Source: Amia ocellicauda
Lineage: Eukaryota; Chordata; Actinopteri; Amiiformes; Amiidae
Assembly: GCF_036373705.1 (NCBI RefSeq)
Contig: NC_089869.1
Coordinates: forward strand, 8,142,676 to 8,206,675
Direction of reading: 5' to 3'
Length of the DNA stretch: 64,000 nt
Shown: positions 55,701 through 64,000 of the stretch, one piece after another
Position numbering within the stretch: the first letter of the stretch is position 1
How the letters are laid out: every line of letters begins with the position of its first letter
Position numbers and translations under genes: made by a program
The notes under the pieces: model-generated
Told to the model about the DNA's origin: nothing
The model's input: the letters and a program-made list of their open reading frames with translations, nothing else
Database searches by the model: none

Positions 55701-58700
55701 AAACGCATTACTCACAGGGCATTACTTTCCAATTAGTTGTGACACTACACTGCGATCCAAAATATGAAATCCAAACTTGCAAACCCAAGGTGAAAAAATA
55801 AATAAACCCAAACTCCAAGTAAATCCATGTCTGACTGGGATGAAATCCGTTTATTTGTTTCCATAGAAAATCTCTCCCACGTTTGTTTTTGATCACTACT
55901 GAGTAGGAGGGAGCTTGGTGTCAAGGAAGATCCAGATGGCTCCAAACACCTTACATCATTGCATGAGAAATCATAGACTGGAACATCTCTCTCATGGTGT
56001 TCCTGAACTTTACTCATACATGAATAATAAGGATATCTTGCTAAGCTTACAGCAGTCCTAGGATTTCAAAGTCTATCTTGTAAACTTACTGGGTACCATT
56101 GAAAAGGTTGTTAAACATTCAAAGCAAAGCAACAGCCACACTCCTCTCTATGCCTGTATTCTATAAACCACTAGCAAATATATTGAGCAATTCACTGGTG
56201 AACGAAGTTACAAGTAAGTTAGCTATTACTATATTATTGCACCATTTTGTAATTCGATGTCCTGTAAACACAAGGACACTAGGACAAGGACTAGGACACT
56301 AGGACAAGGATCTAACAACCAGTCAGACTGAAAATGAGACTGAAACTGGCGGTGGAATCCCATTCTCTACAGTGCTGTAACCGAACGTTCAAATCTATGA
56401 TTCTGTGTGGAATTATACATAATGAACAACATGTGGTTTTGAAAGATACTTGTGCAAAAAACAGACCACTAGCTTTAAAGTGTTTTTAAAGTGCTGTTGG
56501 GAATGCGGTAACCAAAGCAATTCTCCAAAAAGGCTGGGCGTGGCTGGGGAAGAAGGACCTCCACAATGACCACTAGCATCCGGGCAGAAAAGACTGAAGA
56601 AGGCCTGCAGCTACACCTAAAATCCCAGGGAAGCCCCAGCAAGAACCCCCTTTCCAGAGTGCGCCGTATGAGAAGGCATGTGACATCATCTGCACCTAAA
56701 CCCAAAGCAAGGGGACAGGGAAAGAAAGCAGCCATGTGGACACGATCCCTTTCATTGGCCTGGCTATCCTCAGCAGCACACAGACAGGGTGCTGTTCATT
56801 TCTTGGCAGTGGTGTTAGAGATTCATACAGGCACATATCTGCACAACCTAGGGCAGGATGTTGCTGATTAGCAATTTGAGATCCTTTATTATTCCTCAGA
56901 GCTGAAAAGGCGTCTCTCCGAGCGCCAGCCTGAGGAGACCGTCCCCTCGGGTCACACAGAGAGGATAGCAGAGTCTGAGCTCCACTTTCCGTTCCACGCT
57001 CTCCCTCTCTCCCTCTCTCCTGCTCCTTTGTGCACCGATTAGCTGATTGGATGAATTATTCATTAAGAGTCAAGGAAGCTGACATTCAAATGAACGAGGT
57101 ACAATGTTTCTCTGGAAACAACAGAGAACATTAAAAAACGACAACATCTCTAACCAATTTCGGATCAATTAAATACAAAAATCTAACTTTTCTTCTAGTG
57201 AGAAGAGAGGGAAGAGGGGGGTGTCCCTAAATGGGCTCCAGTGCCGAGGAGGGAAAATGAGAGCCATTGTTACTTTATGTCATTTGAGGACATCAGTATT
57301 TGGGCTCTGGAACAGATGCAATTGGAATGGCTGGATTCCAGAATTCACTGCATTAAAAACTTACAGCTGTTGCAAATCAAATCCAGTGTCCTATAAAGTG
57401 ACATTCAGTTCAAAGGCATATTAAACAATCCTCTAATTAAACATTATATTTCAAAGGTCGTTGTTTCAATAGGTGTAAATTGAATGGAATTGGGGTATTT
57501 CATCCATTACGCACAAACAAAATCCCAGAATTTGAGTGTTCCCTCAGTCTCAAGAAAGTGTATTATATATTTAATCCAGTAAAAAATATATAATTTCTGT
57601 TTTCAGGGTTTATTCATAAGACGTAATGAGCATTGAAAGTGTGGTAATGTAAATGATCTGGAGTATGTTTCAGGGCCCAAATGAAATCCAAATTTCGATC
57701 CACCCACCAGTCGTAAATTACAAACCTGGTATTTGATGGCAGTCTTTGGTTTGCCAGAGGCTTCTTCCATCGACCCAATGGAAACATGCCAGCAAGTACT
57801 GGGTTTGTAATTTTTGCTGCTGGGGTCCAAGTTTTTGCATAATGCCAGCCGAAGCCAAAACAAGTTCTTCAGAAAGGCTCTCTTCATTATGCAAGATGCA
57901 ATGATCAAAACAGCTTGTAAATTGAGAAGCAAGAATGTTCAAAGAAGGCCATTGAAAATGTGAATTTGTTGGCACAGTCTGCAACACACTATGCATATGC
58001 AGATTTCTGATTCTCAAAGGAGCAGGATTACTGTGTTCTGGTTCGTCGTGCCTACACAGTTTTAGCTTCAGTTTCCCATGGCAACACAACTAAGTTCCAA
58101 ACATTGGAACGCGTCACCCCAAACAACACCCATTTTCTTTTGGAAATACAGCGCGACACGTCTGTCCAGTAATGAAGCACAAGCATGTGAGCAGGCTGCT
58201 GCACATGGATGTCCCTCAAGAGGGGCAGCTGTTACATTATAAATATGACCTAATCTATGATGGCCATTTTAAATTGTATATTCCATGACTCCATTTATTT
58301 TTACTTTATTGTGTATTTATTTTATTATTGTACAAAGACAAATACTGACTTCTACCTCTCACTGGAGAAAAAACAAAAGACTTGTCTGTGAAACCCATGA
58401 TTTCATACATGTTAACTGAGAGAACTTACTGGTTTAGGATGCGGGAGGTCTGGCAGGCTCTTCTGGGGAGCCGGCATGTATTTCCCTAGATTTCCATTGG
58501 TCAGAATATCACTCAAGTCATCTGCAAATAAGCACAGCAGTCAGACATTGACTCATGGGCCTACAGATGCACACTCAAGAACCCAAAACTTCTTTCCATT
58601 GCGTGTTATAGCTATAGTCAATAAAAATGTGCAAACTTGTATGCATATATACTGACTTGTAGTTGTTTTCTTCCACCACCAAGCACACTATAAACAATTT

Positions 58701-61700
58701 AACAACAGTAAACATGATTAAGAAGGAAAAGGGTAGTATGACAATTGTCACAACAGCATTATAATGGAAAAACATGACCATATTTTACCTGTGGTCTCTG
58801 ACACCTTTTTTGCGGGTGTTAAGCGCTCATGTCTTGATTAGATGGGTCCATACAGCATTTGCCATTACACACTTACGTACGATTGATTTTCCAACACAGA
58901 GTTTAGTCCTAGAAATGTGACATGTACACAGTGGCTGTGGGGGTGGGTGTGTGGTGACGGTATTTCGTTGGGGGGGGGCACTGGGGGGCTTGCATGTACA
59001 ATCAATTGATTCTTACTCAAAACATTCTGAATTCATCCTCTTAAGAGCGAATTACTCTATATGAATTAAAATGACACATTCTACATATTCTCAACTGGAG
59101 CTCATTATAGAATGCATAATAAATACATCAACTTGATAAATAATCTTACAGAAGGTGTAAACATTGACAGAGCAAATTCAGCAATGCCAGAAAAACAATA
59201 TATATCTAACCCGACTTTCAATTTATTGCAAATGTTAACATGTACAGCCCAGTTATAAACTTAATTAATTGTGAATATTATTATTTATATTCTCTTTATA
59301 GTCTCTGACATGCAGTTCGTTTAGTATTCTAAAAATTCAGTTTCATTTACTACTTCCTGAAAAAAAAATACTGAATTGCCTCAGTTACCCCACCTTGAAG
59401 AGTATAGACTCTCAGGGTTGACCTGTTTTCACCAAAATAATCTGTTACATATACATGAATTCAATGCATAATTCTACACAAAATCTGTGGTGGATTATCA
59501 TTACTATTTATATTTCGACTATTACCAATGATCATAAAAATAAAACTTTCTGTTTAATACAGGAAATGAGATTGCAATTGCAAAGGAAGCCCACAAGGTC
59601 TTTGTTCAAGGACTTTAGGTTAATGTAACACCTGAACATGGTAAACCGTAGACCATATTATATTCAGTCAGGCTGCCATGTGTATTAAAATAAATGGAGC
59701 CTGATAAACTAATAGATTTCAAGAAACTTCAGCGGACTTCTCAGGGGTCAGGAAGCCTCCTGCCGTTTTCTAGGCCTTTCATGTATTTCAAAAGAAAAAG
59801 TATTTTTTTCACAGAGGAAAGTCGTTCTCTTACAGAACTACTTAAAAAACACACTTACAAATCCACCACTTTAACTATAGGTTTTGTGTTTTGTTTTTCT
59901 ATGCGTTTGTGTGCCTTGCGCCCTGTATCTTGAGAAATGATTGACAAGCTAGCATAAAAGGTGTTTAAAAACGAAGCTTCACTGTCAAAAAAATGTAAAT
60001 GATTGTTAAACAAGATTAGAATGAAAGAGGATACTAAATAATTGTTCAGCTGTGAGAGGAAACGGATATCTGTGGCTTTGACTCTCAGCGTCTCAGTAGA
60101 TCTACATATCAATTTCCAATTTAGATGTAAGTCAGAAAGAACACGATTATGCCTTTGCACGCTTTGCAGCTGTGCTAAAATTAGATATAATTGTGAATAA
60201 TTGTATAGTACATTAATATAAATAACCTAAAACATCTGAGGTCAAGCATGAAGTCTCTGGTTACCAACAAGTGTACAACATAACATTACATTAGCAATCT
60301 TCTTCCAAACTCGTTTTGCATTTGTGGTTTGGTAGATTTGAGAAATGTCTTGCTTCCAATGCAGGGTTAATAACTTAATTTCACACATCAAACCATTACA
60401 AATAGGGTTGAAAATAATGCAAGTGCTCATTTAACTGATAAGGACTGTATTAGTGTGGCAATTCAGTAGTTTGGTTTCCATTTCCTGAGGTGTTACTATG
60501 CCTGTATTGATACTTTGCACATTGCTATATCATTAGACCACTATATTTATATTTATTATGCACCAAGTGAAAAAGATTTAAATAGTCTTCTAAAACTAGA
60601 CACTTGATAACCTAAAAAGTAACAACCAAACTCTCCCTTCAGTAATCGTTTGTGGACTCTTATGCTGGGTCTTGGACACATGTGGCTAACAAATAAAGAT
60701 AACCACAATTTCACAACAATAGACGTTCCAAGTCTCAGTTACCAAGAAATGTGACCATCTGATTTCAGTCTAACATTCTCAGTAGATTCTCTTAAGTCTG
60801 CTTGACTCTATGTGGATTTAAATAGCATATTCTACATATCCTCAAACTGAGCTGCAAAAATCATTGTAGAATGCATAATCAATCCCAATCAATGGGTACG
60901 TGACTTGTGAGTCACATTCGTGGTCATGTGCAACACACTCAGTTTGAGAAGAAAATGGGGATCTCACCTCGCTCAAAAACGTGTTTTTCTTGATTCTGTC
61001 CACACATGACCACCTTGTTCATGTAGATGTACTCCTCATCACCATCTGGATACAAGAGTGCCAGGAATAACGTTATATCATTTGAACCAATGAAAATGCA
61101 AATGCATGGGCAAAATGACAGACACAAACAGGATATTTCTGATGCATTGAGGAACAGATGCTCTGCCGATAGTCCAGCTCTGGACTGTAGTATGAAAGTA
61201 TGAAAGTATTAAGTATGTATGTAGCACTTTTCTACCAATTTCATTACATTAAAAAAGTACAGATAAAATTCAAAGCCCAACTCTCCATTATTCCAAAACG
61301 GATATGTTCTTGTGTACTTTGAGGAAAAAGGATGTATATTCAAACCCCCCCACAAAACAGAATTCGATTTCAAAGACATTTCCTTTCAAAATTGTTTTAG
61401 AAGATCCTAAGGGGGGGCAAGAAACACTGGAAGACTTTATTTTTACTGTGCAAAACCGAGTTCTGGATTTGGAAGTTGGAAATGCCATTTATAAACTCCA
61501 ACTGTTACAGGAAGCTTGTCTCCCTATGGCTGACTGTACCCTTGGAAAATGATATAGTGGAAAGCCAGAGGAGGAAGCCCAGTAGTTCAGACCCAAAACT
61601 TGGAGACCTAGACCTTTCAATTACTTTGTGAGGGATTTAAACGACTGACTGTCAACAAGAACTTCTTTCCAATGACTATACAGATGTCACGTAAAGGCAC

Positions 61701-62556
61701 ACTTCGTGACACTTCTCAGTATCGGGAGAGAAAGGGCGTCTCTCTTTCCTAATGGGGCTCTCCACTCCAGGGAAATCATGTGGATTCGTGCAAGAGATAA
61801 AAGAAAACAAAAAGGATAGTCAACAATCAGGCTCAGCTATGAAAAGGAAAATATTGGAAAGCAACTTTTACGAACAATGGGGGCTATAGTGTTTGTGGTC
61901 AGGTGAGAATCTGCGATAGCTCAACCAGATCATTACAGTCACAATATCACAAAATGTACACTGACTGAAGCAAAACATGACTCATTGATACGATAAGGTA
62001 GAAGACACTCAGATCTTCAGAAGTGCTGAAGACATGGTGGCAATTGGGTAACTACGCCCGGGGCCAACCCACAGCCTCTTACAATGAAATGAATCATGGG
62101 AACTGTGGATCTCAGTTCAAAAGATACAAGCATTGTATTAAGATCTGAAATATGCTAACCCAGGTGACGTGTGTATGCGGAGATGCTTGGTGAAACATGA
62201 TTCATGCAGTGGAGCAACACCTGAGATGAACAGTGCCAGAAAAGAAAGCTCAATTGAAATCAAGGAAAGAATAACTGACATTCAACTAACATCTAATGTA
62301 GTGAATGAAGGAAACCACCCTTGCACAAAACCACATGAGAGCCCACAATCAAAGCTAATAAAGACAAAGTAGAGGCTGTTACATTGGACAACAATTGGAC
62401 ATTTAATTGACATTCAGTTGTTCTCACCATTTGATGACATATAACCCTGCAGGAGCTCTGTGAGAAGGCATTTCTGGACGATGGCGTTGCTGCTGAGATT
62501 TTCCTTGTCAAGAATCCTCAGGAATTCGTCGAGTTCTGAGAGCAGCTGATCCAACA
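34722..62556 (-). CDS. afap1l2: actin filament-associated protein 1-like 2 (XB130), partial at 5' end
   Basis: Cytoplasmic adaptor that, in mammals, is tyrosine-phosphorylated and links kinases to PI3K and Src signalling. Coding exons, 5' to 3': 62556-62428, 61045-60968, 58521-58430, 51734-51644, 48996-48791, 48082-47903, 46339-46253, 46122-46038, 45918-45814, 45490-45279, 43727-43582, 43455-43347, 43066-42854, 41981-41750, 41622-41449, 35591-35398, 35002-34862, 34748-34722. They join in one frame: 2499 nt after a split first codon, 832 residues and a stop (human 818). Visible parts: YIYM (YxxM), proline-rich [22 protein letters not shown]1, PH2, coiled coil, C-terminal LQKAKEWEKK. The start-codon exon (a few residues) is not in view. 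All junctions are GT-AG. Confidence 0.96.
34862..35002 (-). CDS. afap1l2: afap1l2 penultimate coding exon
   Basis: 47 codons, phase 0 at both ends; [20 protein letters not shown] aligns with the human SATTLKNRPLSVVVTGKGTV. Confidence 0.95.
35398..35591 (-). CDS. afap1l2: afap1l2 exon: coiled coil, second half
   Basis: [20 protein letters not shown] through [15 protein letters not shown]. Its acceptor (GTGTGATGCAG) is directly adjacent to the 4.4-kb minisatellite, which supplies the upstream splicing sequence. Donor CCAGC|GTAAG. Confidence 0.96.
35594..39990. repeat. 4.4-kb minisatellite of 17-bp and 15-bp units
   Basis: Roughly 270 units of ACACATCACGCACCGAG (17 bp, with CACAC, CCAAG and CATGC variants) and ACACAGCAATCAGAG (15 bp) in mixed order. 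It lies in the afap1l2 intron between the two coiled-coil exons and reaches the 3' splice site at 35592. There is no CT on the + strand, hence no AG in the transcript, from 35594 to 39994. It is open in all three + strand frames. Larger blocks recur within it. Confidence 0.97.
41449..41622 (-). CDS. afap1l2: afap1l2 exon: coiled coil, first half
   Basis: [20 protein letters not shown] continues as a Glu/Lys/Arg/Leu heptad-like stretch to [12 protein letters not shown]. Phase 1 at both ends. Confidence 0.96.
41750..41981 (-). CDS. afap1l2: afap1l2 exon: linker before coiled coil
   Basis: Pro/Gln-rich start ([12 protein letters not shown]), then [16 protein letters not shown] like human. Acceptor ATAAAACAG, donor AGTAG|GTAGGT, phase 1. 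Confidence 0.92.
42854..43066 (-). CDS. afap1l2: afap1l2 exon: central linker
   Basis: 71 codons, phase 0 at both ends; [20 protein letters not shown] is strongly conserved with human DRVYLDLTPVKSFLH. Confidence 0.95.
43347..43455 (-). CDS. afap1l2: afap1l2 exon: post-PH2 segment
   Basis: [17 protein letters not shown] and DDIYDDV match human. The acceptor chosen is CTGTTTAG at 43456-43457, because the nearer ATGCAG would break the frame. Confidence 0.94.
43582..43727 (-). CDS. afap1l2: afap1l2 exon: end of PH2
   Basis: [20 protein letters not shown] is the PH2 C-terminal helix; it continues to [19 protein letters not shown]. Donor TTTATA|GTAAGT, phase 2. Confidence 0.96.
45279..45490 (-). 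CDS. afap1l2: afap1l2 exon: PH2 core
   Basis: [20 protein letters not shown] through [17 protein letters not shown]; strands of PH2. Phase 0 donor. Confidence 0.96.
45814..45918 (-). CDS. afap1l2: afap1l2 exon: basic linker before PH2
   Basis: [20 protein letters not shown], matching the human KKKCSAGLKLSNLMNLGRKK. Phase 1 at both ends. Confidence 0.95.
46038..46122 (-). CDS. afap1l2: afap1l2 exon: linker, Ser-rich
   Basis: [20 protein letters not shown] then VETPEMKD; fits the inter-PH linker. Ends in phase 1. Confidence 0.92.
46253..46339 (-). CDS. afap1l2: afap1l2 exon: PH1-PH2 linker
   Basis: 29 codons starting VIQEISA, phase 0 at both ends (acceptor TTTTGACAG, donor CGAAG|GTAAGA). Confidence 0.92.
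47903..48082 (-). CDS. afap1l2: afap1l2 exon: rest of PH1
   Basis: 60 codons: [20 protein letters not shown] through EQTEQWLK, the closing helix. Phase 0 at both ends. The ORF stays open for about 250 codons past the donor. Confidence 0.96.
48791..48996 (-). CDS. afap1l2: afap1l2 exon: start of PH1
   Basis: [11 protein letters not shown] linker, then [20 protein letters not shown], the first strands of PH1. Acceptor TGTTGCAG, phase 0 donor. Confidence 0.96.
49757..49800. repeat. TTTA/ATT microsatellite
   Basis: About seven TTTA units followed by ATT units, in an afap1l2 intron. Confidence 0.9.
50162..50182. repeat. GT microsatellite
   Basis: Short GT run in an afap1l2 intron. A similar one lies at about 45690-45711. 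Confidence 0.85.
51644..51734 (-). CDS. afap1l2: afap1l2 exon with tyrosine motif
   Basis: [14 protein letters not shown] matches the human EGYYEEAEPYD region, a likely tyrosine-phosphorylation segment. Acceptor TCCCCAG, donor CAATG|GTATGA. Confidence 0.93.
55066..55240. mobile_element. inverted-repeat MITE, copy A
   Basis: The left arm near 55078-55112 (AAACTTTGACCCACCTGTTA) pairs with the right arm near 55195-55230 (CGGGTGGGTCAAAG). No ORF inside. Related to the copy at 57673. Confidence 0.7.
56273..56312. repeat. 20-bp tandem duplication
   Basis: Two adjacent copies of GGACACTAGGACAAGGACTA, the second ending in TCT. Confidence 0.85.
57673..57845. mobile_element. inverted-repeat MITE, copy B
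   Basis: The left arm contains GGGCCCAAATGAAATCCAAA and AAATTACAAACCTGG, resembling copy A in the same order. The right arm (CTGGGTTTGTAATTTTTGCT) is its imperfect reverse complement. Confidence 0.6.
58430..58521 (-). CDS. afap1l2: afap1l2 proline-rich exon
   Basis: Contains [14 protein letters not shown], corresponding to the human SH3-binding proline segment. Donor AAACCA|GTAAGT, phase 0. Confidence 0.93.
58522..60967 (-). other. afap1l2: afap1l2 intron
   Basis: 2.4 kb of AT-rich intron with nothing else recognised. Confidence 0.5.
60968..61045 (-). CDS. afap1l2: afap1l2 exon with YxxM motif
   Basis: [12 protein letters not shown] carries YIYM, the motif that in mammalian XB130 binds the p85 SH2 domains of PI3K when phosphorylated. 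Phase 1 at both ends. Confidence 0.95.
61046..62427 (-). other. afap1l2: afap1l2 intron
   Basis: 1.4 kb; no exon or known repeat seen. Confidence 0.5.
62428..62556 (-). CDS. afap1l2: afap1l2 first visible coding exon
   Basis: Residues 1-42 of the visible protein; [20 protein letters not shown] aligns with the human N-terminus after the first six residues. Begins in phase 1 (acceptor CGTCTTTTAG), so an upstream exon must supply the Met. Confidence 0.95.
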
Positions 62557-64000
62557 CTAAAAGACGAGAAAAGAAAAGCAATACAATAAGCAAAACAGGC
62601 TTTGGTAACACAGGAAGAGTTTGTTGGAAACTGACTTACCTTTACTCTGCCTCACGGTCACTTAAACATACACACACATCCATGCCGGTTAACTTTAAGC
62701 ACTTCTCTTAAATCAGTCGGTAAAAATGGTTACCTAGTGAGCATATCTGTTCACAACAGACAATCAGTCTCCCAAGGTGCACCTCTCTCCTAATTTGACT
62801 AAATTAAATGACACACAACCTGAAATCTCTCGTCATTCTGACTGAACAACCAACTCTTTGATCCTTTGAAAGGCGGCAGACTGAATAATGTATTTTATAT
62901 TGCAGTATTTTAGCAATACAAATCAAATATGAAAATGCCATACATGTGTATAGAGTTGTTATTTTATTTTATAAGGTGTGATATGCAGTATGCTGTGTGG
63001 TTTTAGTGTCAGACACAGACATGTTGTTTTTATGGTATAAAAGCAAAGACCTTCTGAGAACAGTGACCACATGGAGACTGAGAAACCCTGGACATAAATC
63101 AATTTCACAGTGACAGAAATGAGATGACCTACTTTTTTGTCTGTTGTAAGACGATTTTCTTATATTCTAAATATCTTTTTAGGGTCTCTTGTTTTTCCTA
63201 TTTCAATGGATGTGTGGTGGACGATCGTATTTTGTTTCAAGTGAATTCCTGCGATAAAAATAATCTGATTGTGCATTCTTTTTCGGTTTTATAAACTACT
63301 ATGCTTGAGTACTGAGACCCTTTAAAACTTTGGAAAAGCCAGTTTTGTCCTGAGAAAGCATTGGCATGTTTTAAAGAGAATAATTTGATCAAGCTGTGTT
63401 TATTTTTAAGCTGAACTCTGGGTTATGTTAGCAAGCCATTATTGCTGTTGGGTACGTATCCTTTTGGTAACACACCAAAATAATAGCAAATAAGTAGAGC
63501 ACTGATTCTCTGTGGAGTTTTTTTCTTTTTCCACACTCCCATGACAATATAAATCCTCCTGGAATTGGGGAAGATGTGTGATTGGAATACTGTGGATCAG
63601 GGAAGTTTCTAGAATTCTAGTTTTAGGGGGGTTTTGAAATGGTGTCCAGGATCAGGATTGGGGGGGGCAGAGGTTTGGGGCATTATGTTTTTTTTTGTGC
63701 GGTGTCAGAACGGGGAGGGGCGTTGGGGGTGGCTGACAGTGTTTTTTTCTGGTGTCAGAGTGGGGGGGCTGCTGACAGTGTTTTGCGGAGTTACTTCTTC
63801 ATTCTTGGATTCTTTTGTTGTATTATTTTTAGGGGGGTTGAGAGAAAATACAAGGGGTGGCTGATGGTGTTTTGTCAGACTGTTTGACTGCATCGTTACT
63901 TCATAATCGTATTACTTTTATGGTGGCTGAGAGAAAATACAAGTCTAGGGAAAATAGGGTCTAGCGACGCCCCTGCTGTGAATCACACGGACACCACAAT
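62557..64000 (-). other. afap1l2: probable afap1l2 first intron (partial)
   Basis: The exon with the start codon was searched for and not found. The far end (from about 63600) is G-rich, repeat-derived sequence. Confidence 0.4.
63600..63985. mobile_element. repeat-derived G-rich segment
   Basis: GAGAGAAAATACAAG occurs twice (about 63840 and 63928), GGCTGACAGTGTTTT/GCTGACAGTGTTTT twice (about 63731 and 63770), and GGTGTCAGA twice. The right end TCTAGCGACGCCCCTGCTGTG resembles the GGGGCGTCGCTAGA-type terminus of fish DNA transposons. Family and left border are unknown. Confidence 0.4.

Larger units (their letters stand above)
51735..58429 (-). other. afap1l2: large afap1l2 intron
   Basis: 6.7 kb; no exon found. 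Holds two related inverted-repeat MITEs (55066-55240 and 57673-57845) and a 20-bp direct duplication at 56273-56312. Confidence 0.5.

Noticed and set aside
56475..56871. ORFs on both strands (86 and 101 codons)
   Set aside because: No recognisable domain or splice context; they lie in an afap1l2 intron.
62630..62670. Donor AGTAAAG|GTAAGT as the end of afap1l2 exon 1
   Set aside because: The phase would fit, but the frame meets a stop eight to ten codons upstream with no ATG, and the intron would be only about 75 bp.

Overview
This is vertebrate nuclear DNA, almost certainly from a ray-finned fish. It has long AT-rich introns with GT-AG junctions, small GC-rich exons, a Tc1-like transposon relic, fish-type SINE fragments and palindromic MITEs. 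The species cannot be fixed from this sequence. No bacterial, organellar or viral gene was seen.

Two protein genes occupy most of the window and point at each other. On the + strand, vwa2 (an extracellular-matrix protein with von Willebrand A and EGF domains; also called AMACO) has a probable noncoding exon ending at 2703 and 13 coding exons from 8268 to 25471. The exons join in frame into 796 residues: signal peptide, VWA1, cysteine-rich linker, EGF1, VWA2, VWA3, EGF2 and a basic tail. On the - strand, afap1l2 (the adaptor XB130) has 18 coding exons from 62556 down to 34722. They join in frame into about 832 residues: N-terminal YxxM motif, proline-rich segment, PH1, PH2, coiled coil and the conserved C-terminus. 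Its start-codon exon was not found and probably lies beyond 64000. The tail-to-tail order matches the human VWA2-AFAP1L2 neighbourhood.

Layout: 1-603 nothing recognised; 612-2155 decayed Tc1-like element; about 2600-26540 vwa2; 26913-27805 probable hAT-type relic; 28010-30115 a candidate short three-exon transcription unit with a GC-box/YY1-type promoter; 30160-30629 a near-perfect foldback element; 30700-32530 a weak candidate - strand transcript and GC-box region; 32534-32675 a palindromic MITE; 33260-62556 afap1l2; 62557-64000 probable first intron of afap1l2 plus repeat-derived sequence.

The most unusual observations are two. (1) The vwa2 exon ending at 19475 keeps the reading frame only if its donor is CAG|GAAAGT, a GA-AG intron that differs from the ideal donor at one base. 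(2) A 4.4-kb minisatellite (35594-39990) abuts the 3' splice site of an afap1l2 coiled-coil exon and has no AG dinucleotide in transcript orientation, making a very long AG-free tract before the acceptor. The same array is open in all three + strand frames and so yields a spurious 1538-codon ORF.
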